Shown in pieces: positions 45,407-57,600 of a stretch of DNA of 64,000 nucleotides. Positions within the stretch are counted from its first letter, which is position 1; every line of letters starts with the position of its first letter. Made by a program: the position numbers and the translations under genes. The stretch is from NCBI GenBank assembly GCA_031002005.1, contig JARYHS010008074.1:279249930-279313929 (forward strand), given 5' to 3'. The notes beneath the pieces were generated by a model, which saw nothing but the letters and a program-made list of their open reading frames with translations, made no database searches and was not told the DNA's origin. Origin of the DNA: Vandiemenella viatica (taxonomy: Eukaryota; Arthropoda; Insecta; Orthoptera; Morabidae).

Positions 45407-47498
45407 TGGTCTTTAATGTGTAGCAGTAAATTGATTGATTTTGGATGACATGAGAACTGGCGATTGCATACAAATTTTTTTGTGTCTGTTTCGGGACACA
45501 TTACTGAATCGAAATCGATTAAAGTCTTAAATTATACGATGGATCCAAAAGCTGTGATTAAATTCTCTATCGGTTTACCGCTTTTATTTACAAATCCGTG
45601 GCGCTTCTTTCGCTAGCATGTAACTATCCGAAGTGAATGAAAGATGTGTTATATGGCGTATACGATTTAGTTGCGTGGTTCCTGACTGAACACAGGCAGC
45701 GCTTTAATGTAGCGGCGCCGGGAGGAGTCCTCGCAGGAGGGAGGTGGCTGTGGCGTTGCCCCTGGCAACGGGCTTCCCGCAGCACATCCCCCGTTGCCAG
45801 GACGACCGCCCCCGGCACAGAATTTCATCCTCGAATGCGCCGCTGAGCGTGGAATCACTGCCTCGAACAATGGCCTTCGATCGGCGCATTATGCGGGCAC
45901 CGCTTTCATGCATAGCACCCGGCGTGCCAGGGTACACGACACGGGGCCACGGGGTTACACAGAGCCATCTTAACCCTGCACAACTGCCACTTGACGAAAA
46001 CGGAGAGAAACTTGCGATTTATAATGATTCGACTCTTTAAAAATATACAGTCAGGAACGTTATCAACGAATCGGTAAAGACAGACTGTCCTTTTAAGAAA
46101 TTGTATCTAGATTATTCACAGATTTGAAGGTAATTAAATATGTGGAGAGACATAAGTATGTGAATTTGGTAGGGTGCTAGTGACTACGATGCTGACTCAC
46201 CCTAAAACGCGAGTAAGAACAACAACAAATTTTAGACAGTTTTGGTCAAGAATACTTGACCATACAAGAATGTAAACACCAAACGGCCACGGACTAAAGT
46301 GACGGAAGGTATGTTTTAACTACAGTAATTGATTCTAAAGTAACTAATCGATTGAAGTTCCGAATGTGCCTCACTAAAACTAATAATCTTTTAATATGAG
46401 ATATCTGTTATGAGCGTAATGAGAGAACATACCACAGAACTTTTTGTATCCGCCCAATAAATATTGTTAGGTGACAATATTGTTTTTCTACTTCATGGTT
46501 CGTCTTCTTACTGGTTGAACACAGTATTTATGTCCAAATTATCTAATCACCAAACATCCATCACAGATTTTGGCCTGTATTACTTGAAATGCATATTCTG
46601 TTTGTATGGTGTTTTGAACCAATAAAAAACTTGTCTTAACTTATTAAAATACAGGTATCACTGAAAATTAGAGTCTACCAATTCAACCTATCTCTTTTCC
46701 AGAATTTCTCATTTTGCGATATCTAACCAGTTATATTAATCTTATAATCTGCAGGAGTGTTTTAAGGCTGAAGTTATTTTCGTCTCGGAATGGTAAAAAT
46801 GCTGGAAGCTTTGATAATGTGGCCACAGTTTCCTTGTCTGAAGTGAGAGCTGTGTGCTGAATGTCTGATGCCTGGTGCAGCAGAGTGCTGGAGCCGCTTG
46901 GTAAGCCGCCTTTGTTTGCATTCTGCGCGGCACTCCATCACCGCGGTCGTTAAATATCGGCTCCGGCTCGCGACCGATGGAGCGGCTCGGCCCGAGGCAG
47001 CCCCCGAGTGCGCCATTGATGGGGCGCGGTGGCCTTTAATGGCGCCGTAAAAAGTTTTATGGCACAAGCACAGTTTCGTCATTAGTACTTGAGATGGCTG
47101 TTCGGCAATAACACACAGAAACTCTTAGCTAGAAGTTCTAAAAAGGCTCACTACCAAATCTGGATGGAGACAGAAGCTTTGTTTGCTCTCTTAAGTGCCG
47201 ACCATTTCCGAGTCGCAGTTTCTGTTATTGACTGAGGCCGAGTATTTCGGACTCTCTTAGAAAATAAAACTGTGCCTGATGGAGTTGTCACTTTACCCAC
47301 TCACCTGCCATATGGCAATTATTTTTGATGGTGCTGTATCAAAATGCCTCGATTAGATCATAACTTTAGAGTTGGGTTATCGATACTGCTCTAATACTAA
47401 ACAGGTAATTCTTAGTTTTCATAATGACAATAAATGGTGATACATTCATTTTAGTTTTAAAGTGATTAATAATTCGATACTCTAGAGTTACACTTAAT
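45407..47498. other. Two GC-rich islands in A+T-rich DNA
   Basis: 45690-45960 (with the X-box-like palindrome) and 46870-47060. The second ends CCTTTAATGGCGCCG then AAAAAGTTTTATGGC, which contains Hox/Caudal-like TTTATGG, and includes CCTTTGTTTGCATTC, a Sox-like word next to a POU-like word. Confidence 0.45.
45754..45801. promoter_or_regulatory. RFX X-box-like palindrome and 12-bp hairpin in a GC-rich island
   Basis: CGTTGCC-CCT-GGCAACG (45754-45770) is a perfect palindrome with 7-base arms and a 3-base centre, the layout of an RFX X-box (GTNRCC-N0-3-RGYAAC). A further half-site CGTTGCC lies at 45792-45798. CCTGGCAACGGG (45761-45772) and CCCGTTGCCAGG (45790-45801) also form a perfect 12-bp stem with a 17-base loop. 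No adjacent gene start is recognised. Confidence 0.5.
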
Positions 47499-47712
47499 TG
47501 TTTTTGGTTTTACGCCTCGTTAACGTCGGGGTCATTAGAAGAACAGCAAGGAATTCCGCCAAGGTCTTTTGAAGAAACCATCCCAGTATTCACCTGGACT
47601 GAATTTTGGAATCCATGGAAAACCGTAATCTGGATAGTCGGACCGAGACTCGAACCTGCGTCCTACCGAATGCGAGACCACAGGGTTAACGCTCACCCAC
47701 CATACTTGGTAG
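47499..47712 (-). repeat. SINE family A copy
   Basis: Reversed family words GCCTCGTTAACGTCGGGGTC, AATCCATGGAAAACCGTAAT, and a B-box stretch GAGACTCGAACCTGCGTCC; ends ACCCACCATACTTGG. Confidence 0.85.
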
Positions 47713-47947
47713 TTTGAGTTCAAAATAATAATTATTAATTTTGATAACGCAGCTTACTCTGAACAGACATAAATTCCAAATTTTATACACTCGTCGCTTA
47801 CAAAACAACTTGCCTACAATACTGCCACTTACATGGTTCTGTAGTTCAAGATTATAATGTCTGTACCTGGTTACCTGAGCAGGAATGAGAGACGTCACGT
47901 ATTTGTTGCATGGCTGTCTTAATTTAAGAGAAACCTCCAGAGTGGTT

Positions 47948-48060
47948 CAGGGCACCACGCCGCTGCACACGGGGAGGTACAACGGACCGGGCACGAGTCC
48001 TGACCACCGCGTACCAGCCTTGCTGACTGAGGTTTCACAAAGAACACCTATTACACGCTG
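47948..48060 (+). repeat. SINE-like repeat family B, second copy
   Basis: Shares the ordered words listed for 2283-2425 (GGGGAGGTACAACGG, GGGCACGAGTCCTGACC, GCGTACCAGCCTTGCTGACT). Roughly 75% similar by eye. Confidence 0.55.
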
Positions 48061-48408
48061 AGAAGAGTTACACGTTTCACAGACAGTGGACATCACTTCA
48101 TCTGCCCTATCAGTACTCAGTATAAAATGCTTGGTGTCAGCAAGGGCATGCGGCAGTAACACCATTGCTCGAAATTTGACCGTACCAACGATTAGTAAAA
48201 CTCACAGAAAGCTGCCGACCCCGAACTGTTGGAGATAGCTGGTGAAGAAGGAGAAAGAAATCCTTCTTGTTAAAAATAGAAAAATAGAAGTACAAAAATT
48301 AAATAATACTTTAATTTAATCGCATTTACAAACTTCTTTTTCATCCCACGTAAGGTTGCAGATAGCAAATTATCCCTATGTTCTACGGGCAGCAGAGTTA
48401 TTTATTTA
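48061..48408. other. Short flank of the Helitron
   Basis: No feature seen. Confidence 0.5.
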
Positions 48409-49439
48409 CTAGCAGAGATACACGGCTTCGCTCAGGGAGTTGATATGAGATTGTGCGGTAGTTGGAATAAAAAATAAACTTTAATATGTAAGAGGTAATT
48501 TTTTTTTATTGAAAACATATTCTAACTATCTCAATATTTGTTTATAAGCAACATTTTTCTTTTAGTTACCTGGAGTATACATCTACACATTTTTAGAATT
48601 TGCTACTCGATAGCAAGCTATATATAGTTGACCGTGAGAGAAGCAGGAGTCTTTGGGGTTGACGCCCCTATGTTTTAAAGTTCGTCCTTGCGCTTTGTTA
48701 ATTGTAAAACTATAAGCTAAATTGATTGGAAATTGCAGTCTTTTAAATTCTAATAGTAGTTCAGTAGAGATCAGGAGTATTCTCAGGATTAATACTATGT
48801 GTTTAGATTCTGGAGTTTCCACGGTCATGTAATGTAGAAATTCCTGTGGAGTTGCTTCCAGTGGTGGTAATCGAATTTTTCCATTCATGCAAGAAAATCC
48901 TGGTGTTTCTCCAATGAATGTTTTCGCGTTGCAAAATTGGTAGTTGCTAACATTTTTTCCGATTACGACGCGGTTGTTTTTATTATATCGTTTTGTAGGG
49001 TCGTAATGGAATGCTTCATTTGTCAGGTTATACTGTTTACTTATCCTCGTTCGCGCTTCTCGTAGGGTGATTTTTTCATGGGCGAATTGCGTTCGCAGTC
49101 TTCTATTATAAGATTGTGTCGCAATTATTGATTGTTTAATTCCTTCATTTCGCTGTTCTTCGGTTTCTCTGGTTCTCACGGTACTCATTCTGGTTCACTG
49201 AGAACATAAACATGCCTCTTGCTCTTCGACTATTTCGTTTTCTCGCTGTTGTAGAGGGTGAAACTTTCAGCCTTTCTATCTTCAAAATCACGCCCTTCAG
49301 ATAAAAACCGAAACCTTCTTCATTGATAAGGGATATAGGGCTACCACACCATATAACTCCCTTGATCGTATCGGGACTCGTTTTTGAGTTTTAGCGGCAC
49401 GCACATTGTAGGTACACCTACTTTTATAATATATATTGA
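48409..49439 (-). mobile_element. Internally deleted Helitron with both ends recognisable
   Basis: On the minus strand the element starts TCAATATATATTATAA at 49439, just after an A, passes through a typical AAAACTC-containing leader, carries a 201-codon Helitron-derived frame, and ends GTGTATCTCTGCTAG at 48409, followed by T. Helitrons insert between A and T, start with TC and end in CTRR, and leave no target duplication; all of these are met. A subterminal hairpin before CTAG is weak. At about 1.03 kb it is far shorter than autonomous Helitrons (5 kb or more), so it depends on a helper. Confidence 0.7.
48583..49188 (-). pseudogene. Helitron RepHel remnant: N-terminal region fused to helicase C-terminus
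   Basis: Residues 1-130 match the region of Helitron proteins upstream of the Rep domain: an Arg/Glu-rich start (RTRETEEQRNEG), then C-x-A-K with FIGETPGFSCMNGKIRLPP, the usual zinc-like ETPG-x-C-C-x-NGK segment with its first Cys pair altered. Residues 150-201 match the last part of the Pif1-like helicase: FPINLAYSFTINKAQGRTL (helicase motif V/VI region), then GVNPKDSCFSHGQLYIACYR. The Rep HUH nuclease and most of the helicase, over 1000 residues in intact copies, are missing, yet the junction near residue 135 keeps frame. A TAG at 48583 replaces the codon before MYTPGN, where full copies continue a few residues. It cannot be catalytic. Confidence 0.75.
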
Positions 49440-49917
49440 TTATTATTATTTGCGATGCAGGAGCTCATTTGTTTTGTGTAACATTATCGTTGGGATCATG
49501 GCTGACGGTAACTGTAAGAATCCGTTTAGGTCGGTTCACGCGCTTCACCCCATTCGTCGCTGGGTGTATAGCGATGTGCAGCGATGCGGCGGCTCGCCTT
49601 GTCATTTGCACGGGCGTCGCGTTAGTGACAGGGCATTAGAGACGCGTGGCGTTCCCCACCACCGACGTAATCAATAATACAATCCTCGGCTCCGCGCTAT
49701 TGAGGGAGACCCGCTCCCCTTTCACCGCGCCCGCTTCGAGACGCGAGAGCCCGCAATCGATTGTCGCCAGATCCGTGCGATATTAGCCCTGTCGACTGCG
49801 GCATGCCTTGTCTGAGGCAGGGACGGAACAAGAATTCTGACTGCACTTTCGAAAACATTCATTTTTTAATTACAGACTATGGGACAGTCACAAGTGTGAA
49901 TAAATAACTTCTTTTTT
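49440..49917. other. GC-rich island next to the Helitron
   Basis: 49495-49820 is GC-rich with CpG-rich words and the palindrome CAATCGATTG near 49756. Overlapping open frames here reflect few stops, not a recognised protein. Confidence 0.4.
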
Positions 49918-50200
49918 TTAGAATATATTTAATTGTGATGTGGCGTACTACCCGTCGGTGATTTCCCTACACACATATTTCCCCCCTTTCTTGTACCCTC
50001 CTACTTTTCGCCTCTAAGAATGTTAATTTTAGCTTTATTATTAATCAAATCCCTTCGTAATTTATTCCAATTCATGACTCCCGAACCTACGAAAAAAAAT
50101 TTGCAACATAACTACGCCTAAAATCGAGTGCCAGCTTGTGGTTATAGTCGTCTTTTCCCTTCTATGCACCACTTCTAATTCTTTTAACAATATTTGTGAA
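49918..50200 (-). mobile_element. Second, decayed copy of LINE family L1b
   Basis: It shares with 28525-28895 the words GATTTCCCTACACAC, TAATTTATTCCAAT, GAGTGCCAGCTTGTGGT and CGTCTTTTCCCTTC on the plus strand in the same order, with point changes and small gaps. It abuts LINE L1a at 50279, with about 80 bp between. Confidence 0.7.
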
Positions 50201-50278
50201 CGTGTTAAACAATGTTTTGATAAATTTTAAAACGGAAGTATCATGCACAAACAATTCCTTTATGACGAGTGAAATAAG

Positions 50279-50995
50279 ATCTACATCTACATCTACAGAG
50301 GGTGCTCAGCACCAAAGCTTATCTCTTTGTTGTGCATTCCAATCCCTAATGGTACGAGGGAAAAAAGAATTCATATAAGAATCATTGTGGCACCTTATTT
50401 CTCTAATTTTATCTTTTCTGTCATTCCGGCTCAAATAGGTTGGTGGACGAAGTATTTCACTACACTCGCAAGTGAAAGTGGGAGTATACATGTTTATCAA
50501 TAAGTTTAAACGAAACGTGCGTCGTCTATCTACCAGAGACTCCCAGCCTAGTCTACTAATCAGTTCTGTGACGCGTTCATAAGGACTATAACAAGTGGTC
50601 ACGAATCGAGCGGCTCTTCTCTGTACTTTCTCTATACTTTCGATCAACCCCTTACGAAACGAATCCCAAATGGCACAACAATAGTCCAAATGTGGACGCG
50701 CAAGAGATTTGTTTGTTCATTACAATTTTTCAAGATTCGACCTATGAATCGCAGCCTAGGATTAGCTCTTCGTACTAACGAATTAATGTGAATGTCCCGT
50801 TTCAAGTTCCTTTGTACTGTCAATCCCAAATATTTCATAGAATCATCCATATCAATAACTGAATTGTTTAACTCATATTTCTGAACAATTGGATTCTTTT
50901 TGTTAGTTATGCTCATTTTCTTGCACTTTTTACAATTCAGCGTAAGTTGCCACTCATCGCACCATACCAAAATACGTAGAACCGTATACATTTTG
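50279..50995 (-). mobile_element. LINE 3' end with reverse-transcriptase thumb region (family L1a)
   Basis: Two overlapping frames give one protein. The first, from 50991, reads WCDEWQLTLNCKKCKKMSI, MKYLGLTVQRNLKRDIHIN and a shift. The second, from 50689, reads WDSFRKGLIESIEKVQRRAA, YERVTELISRLGWESLVDRR and SFFPRTIRDWN. W..W.L.LN..KC and YLG are reverse-transcriptase motifs after the YADD site; SFFPRTI..WN is the usual end of these proteins. The 3' end has GGTGCTGAGCACCCTCTG then repeated GTAGAT, pairing it with the copy at 24893. The polymerase palm is missing. Confidence 0.85.
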
Positions 50996-51240
50996 ATTTC
51001 ACATTTTTATACGCTTATTTCTGACATACTGAGCTGGATGTCTGTTTCAAAGTTCCTGGAAATATCAAGCATATTACCTTCCTCACAGTTACTACAACTA
51101 TCAACTGCGAAGATGTTTTGGCCAATACATATTACCTTCTGCATTTCAAATGAACAAATAAAAATTGCAATGATGGATGAATAAAAGGAGAAGTGATTAT
51201 TATTATGACTAAGTATAATGTCCAGAAACTATCACTTCAA

Positions 51241-51458
51241 ACTTTTTTTTTTTGGCTTATCTTCTCACCGACGTTGAAGTCATTAGAGGTGGAAAAGGAC
51301 TGAGGGCAAGGAACGGGAAGGAATTTTGAAGTAATCAACCAAGCATTCGCTTGAAGTGATTATGGAAACCCAGATTTGGATGGCTTGATAGGAATTCCAG
51401 TCCGCGTACTGCCGAATTCGAGGCCATTGCATTACCACTCATCTACCACGCTCGGCCT
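51241..51458 (-). repeat. SINE family A copy
   Basis: Starts with a T-run (poly(A) on the minus strand), then CACCGACGTTGAAGTCATTA, GGGCAAGGAACGGGAAGGAA and ends ACTCATCTACCACGCTCGG. Small internal gaps. Confidence 0.85.
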
Positions 51459-53098
51459 GAAAAATAATGATTTATTATGTTAATTACATTTTTAGAAGAG
51501 TGTTGATGTTCCTACCAAATTAATAATTGTTCCACAAGAGGAAGAATGTTCGTAACAAATTTCTTATTTTCCGACTGGCTGCATGGCATGGCTTGGGGCA
51601 TTCAGCAGGCTACTGAGAATCCCATGGGTGATTACGCAGCATCACGTTTTGTCGCGGGTACCGTATGCAGTGTAGGGCTGATTTCAAGGCTACCTCGAGG
51701 ACGTCGATAAGTCGGGTTCCGACCAGAATTCCCCTCCTCCCCACCATACGATAAGTTCTCATACGGAGACTTCAACTCAGTCGTTGATTAAACGTCGTAC
51801 TGCCCTGTCACCATAATTGTAATGCTGATAGCCACAACACTTTTCATAGCTGCCACTGCAGTCGATAACAGCCACTGCAACAGTAACACTATTGATACTT
51901 GTCGTGACTGCTGATTCTATTCTCACTACCAGCTCAGCGAGTAACAGTTAGCTCCTACTTGTCTTTGCATCCACGTCATTCTCAGCCTGTTTCTGCAAAA
52001 AGGTATAGTTTCCCGGAATACCGGCGTCTGGTGCGACTAGAACAACTGGGAGAGAACCGTTGTAAAATTCCACGGCCTCCCTGTTGGAAATACGAGCGAA
52101 AAACTCAAGACGCCTGCAATCCGTTGGTTTTTATAGCATATAAAGATAAAGTTTCTACCATACGCGGTTTCATGATCACTCAACGAGTGGTATTACACAT
52201 CAGCCATTACCTTTAAATAGTAATGTTCATGTGACTGTATAAATGACCGTGACGCTTGACAATGAATTGTAATGTGATGTTCGTGTAGTGACTGAAGAGG
52301 AAATGAAGGAAACGGTGAAATTGGTAATCACCCTTCAAGCCTGCTTTTTCGAAACTAACCCCTGGGCACTGAGTATAATGTGTCTCTTAAACATTCCGTA
52401 CGCACTGTGACGAATTTTCGTATTTAACTGATGACTTGCGTTGACTTTCTGGTGATTAGGTATTTTGCACATCATTCTCCTAAATTGCTGGTCACCTGCC
52501 TAGTGGAGAACCTTTTTACAATTTCCGGGGCTCTAACCAGGTAATCGAGCTCCAACATGAGCTATCGATCTATGCTAAGTATGATATGTTCCTATAGTAG
52601 GATCCAGATACTGTTATTACATTAATCCATCCATCCATTTGAGGATCCTGACCTTCATAGATGCTACTGAGCAACAGATTACTTTTACACTCGACAGCTT
52701 CATTACGATCAGGAATATTTGGACCTATTGTTTGCCACCTCATTCAGGTTTTTAGGATCGCCGGGTAACAGGGTAATTTTTTCCCGATCTTATTTCCGCA
52801 ACGTATAATACTTAAAATCTCCGCCGTCTTAGTAGTGTTGCTAACATGGTTGGTACAGAACGCTGCGTGATGGTTATATTTGCTACGTTTTAGAATTGTA
52901 GATGAAAACTAATTAACTATGTCTGCACCTTGAATCTAGAAACTAGTGCCCAAGTTTGGTATGGTTAGTTCTAGAATACTTGCCTATGTATATGGTTCAT
53001 TTAATTCCCATTAATTTTCTACAACCATGTCACTTCTCTATCCATTGTTATCTCCGCGAGGTGTTATACCTATGTGGAGAAAACGTAAGAATATAAAA

Positions 53099-53127
53099 TT
53101 ATTATTATTATTATTATTATTATTATT
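53099..53127 (+). repeat. (TTA)n microsatellite
   Basis: About nine uninterrupted TTA units. Confidence 0.95.
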
Positions 53128-53829
53128 TTGAACTAGAATTTTACATGGGTCAGGGTTTTTGGAACAGTATTATAACAGACGCTGTTGAAAACAGAACAAC
53201 TGATTCTTAGTTAACAAAGACACTGAATAGAAGCTTAGTGCGGCCTGGAACCCGGTTATCAAAATGATGAAACAGCTTCCCGTCGGTAAGGAGCACAAAG
53301 ATAGACACATTGGATAGTAACATTTATACGCGGCTGGAAACCCGAGAAAAGTTTATTTATTTTTTCTTTGTGTACAGGGAAGGTGTAGTACTAAAGCTCT
53401 GTCATTGTTTTTGATCATGGTATTTATTTTTATGCTAAAACCCGAAGTCATTTATAACTGTCGGAATCTGCAACACTACAACTAAACTGGTCTTAGTTAA
53501 CTGAGTGGCTGTGCCAGTTATCACAATTATCGTAGTATTCTTGACAGTGCTTTGCAGTTTATTTCACACTTTCATTTCCGGTAGAGATAAAGAACACTAC
53601 TGTTTATCTCCGCCCATGGCGTTAGGAACTCATCATAGCGAAGGTTTAATATTTTTCTACCTTAATAAATAAGCGATTCAGCTATCCACCTGTTACAACC
53701 ACCGCCAAAAATAAATAAATGAAAAGCATATATATATAAATCATTCACCACAGCTATTAAAGCGACTTGAGGGAGAATGATGATCTGTTCTATTACTCCA
53801 GATGGGTGGGTGGTTAATATTTTGGTAAA

Positions 53830-54010
53830 GCATTCTGAAGAACGGGGTTCCATTCATCGGTCCGAGCATTCTGATTTCGATTTACTATGGTTTGCCGCAT
53901 CACTTCTGGCATGTGCCGGGTTAATACCTTCAAAGTCCATGCGAAAATGGTATCCCAATCCTGGCTCCAAATCCTACCTCGGATCTAATAACCCTGACGT
54001 TAATTATCCC
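53830..54010 (+). repeat. SINE tail fragment (CCGGGATGG/ATCCC type)
   Basis: GATTTACTATGGTTTGCC, CACTTCTGGCATGTGCCGGG and CCTTCAAAGTCCATG, then TATCCCAATCCTGGC and ‘AATCCTACCTCGG’ follow the order of a SINE body seen widely in insects, much diverged. Confidence 0.5.
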
Positions 54011-54452
54011 TATTAAAAATAATATTCAGCCATTGAGCAGGTCAGGAACTCCATGTGAGCCACAATAAGATAAACACAGAGGTAAGACGGTACAGCTTCT
54101 TCCCTCGGCGTGTTTGAGTGTTGATTGTTGTTAAGAGTAGTGTCTTGTATATATCAAAATGAAGGAACGATGGCGGTAATGTCGGGAGCATTCCTATTGA
54201 AATACACGGATAGGGTGGCTACGTTTAACGTCCTGTTACCCCCTGAGCTAACAGCCCGGGTAAAGTTGACTGAAGATGGCTAAGAAGCCCGGCGAGATAT
54301 ATATATTATTACCTGCACCTTGGTTCTATACTACAAAGTATAACAGATACTTAGCGGCTAAGAAGAAACGGCTACAGATAGTTGATAAAACCTTATTAAT
54401 TAAAAAAAATTGGTTGGTGTTCACTTTTAAAAGAACCCAATAGTGTCCAAAA

Positions 54453-54697
54453 CTTTTTCTTTTTTTTTGCTTATTGGCTTTACACCTCGTCGATGTCGAG
54501 GTATTTAGAGGCGGGATAGGATTGGGGGCAAGGAACCCTGAAGGAATTCGGCTATGGCCTTTTTGAAGGAACCATTCCGGTATTTGATTTGGGAAAACTA
54601 TGGAAAACCCGAATCCGGATGGCCGGTCGCTTATTCGAACCCGCGTCCTCTCGAAAGCAAGGGCAGAGTGTTACCGCTTACCTATTACGCCCAGTTA
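54453..54697 (-). repeat. SINE family A copy, nearly full length
   Basis: T-run, GGCTTTACACCTCGTCGATG, GGCTATGGCCTTTTTGAAGG, AAAACTATGGAAAACCCGAA, B-box stretch TTATTCGAACCCGCGTCC and a worn CCTATTACGCCCAG end. Confidence 0.88.
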
Positions 54698-57600
54698 TCC
54701 GGAACATACCGTAGATGCACATACTAACAGTGTACAAATCTAGGCACCTTTCGCAATCCCCTAAAGCGGATTTGTAGTTCCTCTTGTCTGCTCATTGTTT
54801 TTATCAAAACAGTAAACAAAGTGAGGTTCAATAGATGCATACCACATGTCGTACTAAACTTCCCATCCATAAGGTACGGAACTACCCTGATTTTGATTCC
54901 ACTTTAAACCATAGGTCCAGCCATGAGAGGGACGGAATGTCACAAATGGTTACCAAGTCCACTAACATTAGGATTTTCTTTTTCTGATATTTGTTTTATC
55001 ACTGATAATTAATTCAATTTTGTAATATTTGGTAAAAAGAATGAGTTTCTCTCAGAAAGATGACTGAACACTGTTTTGGCCCAGTTCATCGACGTTAGTT
55101 TCATTGGTTACATCCAATAGTATGTTTCGCTACTGCTGGTTTTTTTATGTGTGTTATTCGCTAACATATGAATTTATTTACGTAATAAGTTTGGCACGTA
55201 AGTTTTATATGTCAGTTTCATTTACAACCGGCATATCAAAAGCACGCAAAGGTGTATGTCTTGGTTTATCATAAACAATAAATAGGCGATAACAAGTATG
55301 GAAACGCTCCCGTCATATTCCTCTACGTATTACATTGCTGGTATAACTCGATATGCAGGTGTGCAGTAAGCCTAGAACATTATGCGGTTAGTATTTTATG
55401 TCTACCTGTACTGTTGCTTACAGGACGAGCGGCTTGACCATTTTTCGACTTCCGGCAAAGGGTATCGTGTAATTTTACTCTAAGGCATATGTAACACAAA
55501 ACTAATCAATAGCTTAGTAAACGGAATAAATGGCCATGTTTACATCATTTACGGTTGAAAGGGGCAACTTCAGCGATATTGAAATAAATACAAAGGATTG
55601 TTTAGTAGCAGTTACAATTCTTCTGCCATATCTAGGTTTTTGATTAATGTACTAGGAATCGTGTCTTCCAACAAATCTTGAGCTAGAACTAAAACTGAAT
55701 AGTTTATAACGGTGTACACATTAATGGAACAGCCATCTCGTTTTTAGTATAATTCAGAATGGTTTATATGCCCACAGAGTCTAATAGATTCAAGTTGCCC
55801 CCTGTTCAGGTTGGTCGTGTAAAGCTAACTGTTTGCTGGTGATGACAAGTGGCGGTTTGTCATGTGGCAGGCGTGTACATATCGATCAGCAGTGGCGAGC
55901 GCGCGTGTTGGACAGCCCTGGCCGGCGCCTGGCGTCCAGCTTCTGCCCTGTGCGGCGGGCTCCCTCTGGAGCTCAGGGATGAGTCGACCTGAGCGAATAC
56001 GAGCGAGGGTCATACCCGTCTACTACTGCGTCTCGGTGTTCAATGCCTGCTTGACAGAGATTTCAAAATGACGAAATAAATATGACGATGTACTCAAACA
56101 ATTCGTCTCACGTACAAATTAATCAAGATATTGAGATTTTCTCTTTCCTTTAAGAGGGAAGAAGTTAATACCGAGTTTTATTAATCCATCTATTTATTTT
56201 ATGTAAACTGAATTTGTTAATGAAATAGAGCATAAGCGTAGCTTCTTATGTAATATAGTTCTCCTGTTCCTGTTTCAGACGAATACATGGTATAGGTCTG
56301 ATTTTAATATGAATGTGAACAATGAGGTATAAACATTATTGGATCCTCTGATATATTATCGCTTTTATTTTTGTAGGGAAAAATGTATATTAATCTGTTG
56401 TTGATAAACAAAATACGAAAAGAACTATCGACAGTAACTAAGAATACTCAGCCTCGAAGTTCCGTCTCTCATCAGTGTTGCTGTTTATTAATAGTTGATA
56501 TCATCCACATTTTAAGACAGTCATTGCAACTGACTACATGGCAGACATAGTTATTGACCGAAACTAAAAATATCATAAGTAAACATTATTTAGTATACTT
56601 GAATGGAAACAACGTATCGTAATGTATCAGTCCCATGACTTCTTGCATACTACCACACTCCCAAGCGTTTTTACTCTCTCGTAAACATGATTTTGGCCTT
56701 CTCCACCAACGGAATAACTGAAGAAGTATTGTTTAAACACAAACATTCTGTTCAAAGGTTTCAGACACTTATTAGTGTTTCTCTAAAGTCTTTTTGGATT
56801 AGTTTGGTATGAAATACTCCATATGACTGCATGTCTACGTATATAACAGCTTTGTGTTATGATTTTATTATTTATTATATTTCATTTCTAACTGTGCACT
56901 TGTAAAATTCAGTCATTCGGATTTAATAGAAAAATTGTTAAAGCAATATCGTTCCGTAGATCTCTCTTATTAAATCTGGTAAGGCCATGCCCATTTATAG
57001 TTTTTCATTTAGCACTGCCAAATATTCATAAAAAACGGTGTAAAGTTTTATAGTAATGCTTGATTTAGTTTGACATGGTACCCAGGGGGAATTTTTGTTT
57101 AATGCGGTGACTCGTAATTATTATCAAATTTTCCTGAAATAAAATTATTAGTTACAGAGAAAATGTTTAATTCAATTATGGCTCTTTTAGAACATTTAGT
57201 TAGTTATAAAAAGTTTAAATTTTTATATCCAAGTGTGTTCTTTATTACAAATACACTATTATTTTTACACTAGCAGCCGCTGCAGTTGCAGCTTCAATCT
57301 TCATCCGCTGGATTACATTATAAAACAGCATATCACAGAGTAGAATTGTGCAGCAATTAATACGAAATTTAGTGATTTATTTAGTCGTTAAAGCTATATT
57401 TTCAGACACAACTATATTTCTCAATTGTATGAGAAGGAAATGAATTTTTTTTCACTTCTACACTTGAGTCAAACATGTTTTTTGATTTATTTGAATTTTT
57501 TAATATACTTTTACTAAAGTCGACCCTACCATCTCAATCTGAGTTATTTAATAGTTCATAACAGTGAGATTTAAAATGTTCTATAACACAAATAATTTTA

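Larger units (their letters stand above)
50996..53829. other. Unannotated except for a SINE and (TTA)n
   Basis: 51000-51180 may be further LINE remnant on the minus strand. 51560-53090 is plain. Confidence 0.45.

Noticed and set aside
45637..46040. Several overlapping frames of 64-98 codons
   Set aside because: CpG-rich island with few stops; no consistent frame, no domain.
49384..49677. Plus-strand frame of 97 codons beginning inside the Helitron
   Set aside because: Its start lies within the Helitron 5' end and the rest is a GC-rich island; no motif.
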